NCBI GenBank assembly: GCA_023423335.1
Contig: JAFAFU010000062.1
Span: 1-64,000, forward strand
Direction: 5' to 3'
Length of the DNA: 64,000 bases
Source of the DNA: Bacillota bacterium
GTDB taxonomy: Bacteria > Bacillota > Clostridia > Lachnospirales > Lachnospiraceae
Part shown: in pieces, positions 62,580 to 64,000 of the stretch
Position numbering within the stretch: position 1 is the first letter of the stretch
How the letters are laid out: each line of letters begins with the position of its first letter
Notes under the pieces: generated by a model
Told to the model about the DNA's origin: nothing
Database searches by the model: none
The model's input: only the letters and a program-made list of their open reading frames with translations
Position numbers and translations under genes: made by a program

Positions 62580-63701
62580 TTAATTCACTGTGGTTACCCA
62601 CAAGTTAACATTTTTAATTATTGCATCTGTATCAGATATGAGTAATTTCGGCCTCTTTACATACTCTAAAAGCTTTGATGCTGAAATATTTTCAAATAAG
62701 TATCGCCCTATTGTATAAGAAATGGAATACCCATTGCTTAATTCCTGAAAATGATACATCAGTTCATCCCGCGTGCAAAACACCTGAGACAAATAATATC
62801 TCTGATTAGCCAGACATGTCGCCAACGCTTCCCAGAACCAGCCGACACCTGAAGCATCAGGGTTAACCTCCTGCTGGCAAATATGTACAAACTCGTGAAT
62901 AATTAATTTTTTATATGAATCATAATCATTTTTTTCCGGATTTGCCTTGTGATATAGATGAAACGACACTAGATTAAGATTCCCATCATATGTGTCTGCG
63001 ACTATCCAATCCTGATATTGCCCAACATAAGTCATCAAATGCTCTCTGTATAAATCAATATTACTCCATATTTTCAATACTTTCTTGTTTTTAAGCCTCT
63101 TAATATTAAAAAACTTCATTATATTATTCAATGCTGTTTCATCATACAAAACGGAAATATCTTCATTTCCCGGATTTTCAATATAAAAAAAGTCCTCTTC
63201 ACAGCTGCCCGTCTCTATATAGGATAGCGCTTGATTGAAGTCATTCACCAATTTACTAAAATCCGAAACATTTCCCAGTACCGGAATATGTATAAACTGC
63301 ACCTTCGTCACCAAACCATGCTCACGTACATACTTCATCCCATGATAATAAATCCAATTACAAAAAGAAGTCCCTGCATTATCCGATTCCTTTATAACAT
63401 AATCCTGCTTAGTAAGATATTTAACGAAACTGCTTAGATCACAATCAGTTACCAGAACTTCTCCATCCGCTTTTGCCTGTCTTTCCATATAAATCTTGTC
63501 CTTGATCACAGGCTTTTGACCAAACATGATAATAAACTTAAAACGATTGCTTTTCAGCATAGCATACAGTTGATTTACACACCGTTCCCTGTTATTTTCT
63601 AATATCAGCACTTCTGAATCATTGACTAATTCGCCAAGCCGTTCTGCCATCCGTTTCGAGGAATTCGTATTATCCTGGAAGCCTGTAAATAAATATTTCA
63701 T
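62580..63701 (-). CDS. Fusion of a pyroglutamyl-peptidase-like domain and a zinc-peptidase-like domain
   Basis: The start at 63701 (MKYLFTGFQDNTNSS) follows GGTGAT. The 373-residue protein has an N-terminal half (about 1-165) resembling pyrrolidone-carboxyl peptidase (C15): MKxLxTGFxxxxxNSS, a Glu in YMERQAKADG (near 73), Cys in AGTSFCNWIYYHGMKY (near 114) and His in VQFIHIP (near 138). The C-terminal half has IIHEFVHICQQE (HExxH, near 269-273) and a Glu in GWFWEALATCLAN (near 292), a gluzincin layout. Two different peptidase centres in one intracellular protein are unusual. No signal peptide. Confidence 0.75.
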   Translation of the reverse strand: MKYLFTGFQDNTNSSKRMAERLGELVNDSEVLILENNRERCVNQLYAMLKSNRFKFIIMFGQKPVIKDKIYMERQAKADGEVLVTDCDLSSFVKYLTKQDYVIKESDNAGTSFCNWIYYHGMKYVREHGLVTKVQFIHIPVLGNVSDFSKLVNDFNQALSYIETGSCEEDFFYIENPGNEDISVLYDETALNNIMKFFNIKRLKNKKVLKIWSNIDLYREHLMTYVGQYQDWIVADTYDGNLNLVSFHLYHKANPEKNDYDSYKKLIIHEFVHICQQEVNPDASGVGWFWEALATCLANQRYYLSQVFCTRDELMYHFQELSNGYSISYTIGRYLFENISASKLLEYVKRPKLLISDTDAIIKNVNLWVTTVN

Positions 63702-63777
63702 TCTTATCACCACTCTGTATTATATTTTGATTGGCATCCTGAATTATAAAATGCTTCTATCGTCCATTATATATTAT

Positions 63778-64000
63778 TTATCTTAATACCCACCGATCAG
63801 TAAAAGCTTGCGTAATAAACTCTTCTTTTTCCAGGTATTCTTCTATCACATCTCTTAAGTACTCTTTTTTATATTCCTCATCCTTACCGTTTGCTAATGT
63901 CCTGTAACCGGTTCCTCTTTGAAGGTAATCAGAAGACGCTACCGTATACCATTTCCTGTCAATCAGTTTCTCTCCGTTAATATGTATACGGCTTATTTTT
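63778..64000 (-). CDS. 5'-nucleotidase/UDP-sugar hydrolase family protein, C-terminal end
   Basis: The open minus-strand frame enters at the window edge and ends at TAA 63778-63780. It reads INGEKLIDRKWYTVASSDYLQRGTGYRTL, the typical last part of the 5'-nucleotidase C-terminal domain (xINGxPLxxxxxYTVATNDFLxxGGDGY). About 74 residues are visible. The N-terminal metallophosphatase domain lies outside. Confidence 0.7.
   Translation of the reverse strand, partial: KISRIHINGEKLIDRKWYTVASSDYLQRGTGYRTLANGKDEEYKKEYLRDVIEEYLEKEEFITQAFTDRWVLR

Overview
The window reads as a chromosome segment of a spore-forming, anaerobic-type Firmicute of class Clostridia, most likely Lachnospiraceae. This is inferred from the gene families, not from a marker gene. 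Signs are a sporulation/stationary sigma factor (SigH-like), SleC- and SleB-type spore cortex enzymes, exosporium-like collagen proteins, a HrcA/CIRCE-controlled groESL, strong AGGAGG ribosome binding sites, and several Clostridia-typical uncharacterised families (DUF2225, DUF6062, DUF1848, DUF3810, TIGR04086, DUF4015).

Layout. 1-4.5 kb: tail of a glyoxalase-type gene, then carB and carA on the minus strand behind a leader with an ARG-box-like operator and a terminator hairpin. 4.8-7.5 kb: two tandem SleC-like spore cortex-lytic enzymes. 7.6-8.5 kb: polysaccharide deacetylase. 8.6-11.9 kb: TPP riboswitch with promoter and terminator controlling a thiamine-binding protein and a ThiXYZ-type ABC importer. 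12-14.2 kb: groES-groEL with a perfect CIRCE. 14.4-26 kb: DUF6062, DUF2225, glnS, a SleB-like hydrolase, DUF3810, metNIQ behind a structured leader of unknown class, then YjbR, AlkZ-like and DUF1848 genes. 26.3-28.3 kb: a small acquired-looking TetR/hydrolase/KTR module beside tRNA-Pro(AGG) and tRNA-Thr(GGT). 28.3-39.6 kb: sigH, rlmB, the dTDP-rhamnose operon rmlACDB, TIGR04086, DUF4015, a histidine kinase/HD-GYP pair, an XRE regulator and a SEC-C protein.

39.8-60 kb is an AT-rich accessory interval. It is punctuated by at least five diverged copies of a hairpin element (CCTCCCCTTTTTAG followed by a stem with an AATGRC loop). Between the copies lie, in order: a conflict-type block (DUF4062, broken HD gene, truncated RES gene, MntA/HepT toxin-antitoxin); a complete lasso-peptide cluster with kinase and nucleotidyltransferase tailoring genes and a short precursor gene, running on to a region of decayed genes; two collagen-like membrane proteins; and a lipoprotein plus an HscC Hsp70 with a DjlB-like J-protein.

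60-64 kb: a LysR regulator divergent from a YbaK-type deacylase and proB, an unusual pyroglutamyl-peptidase-like/zinc-peptidase fusion, and the tail of a 5'-nucleotidase.

The most interesting system is the lasso cluster at 43.6-50.9 kb. A 44-residue gene at 46589-46723, lying on the opposite strand from the enzymes, has a W-x-x-P-x-L leader motif, Thr at -2, and a 17-residue core (SGLVILPIEILTIQGPS) with Glu at ring position 9 and a C-terminal Ser. That Ser fits the adjacent HPr-kinase-like enzyme. All functional statements rest on motif reading and remembered families; no database search was run.
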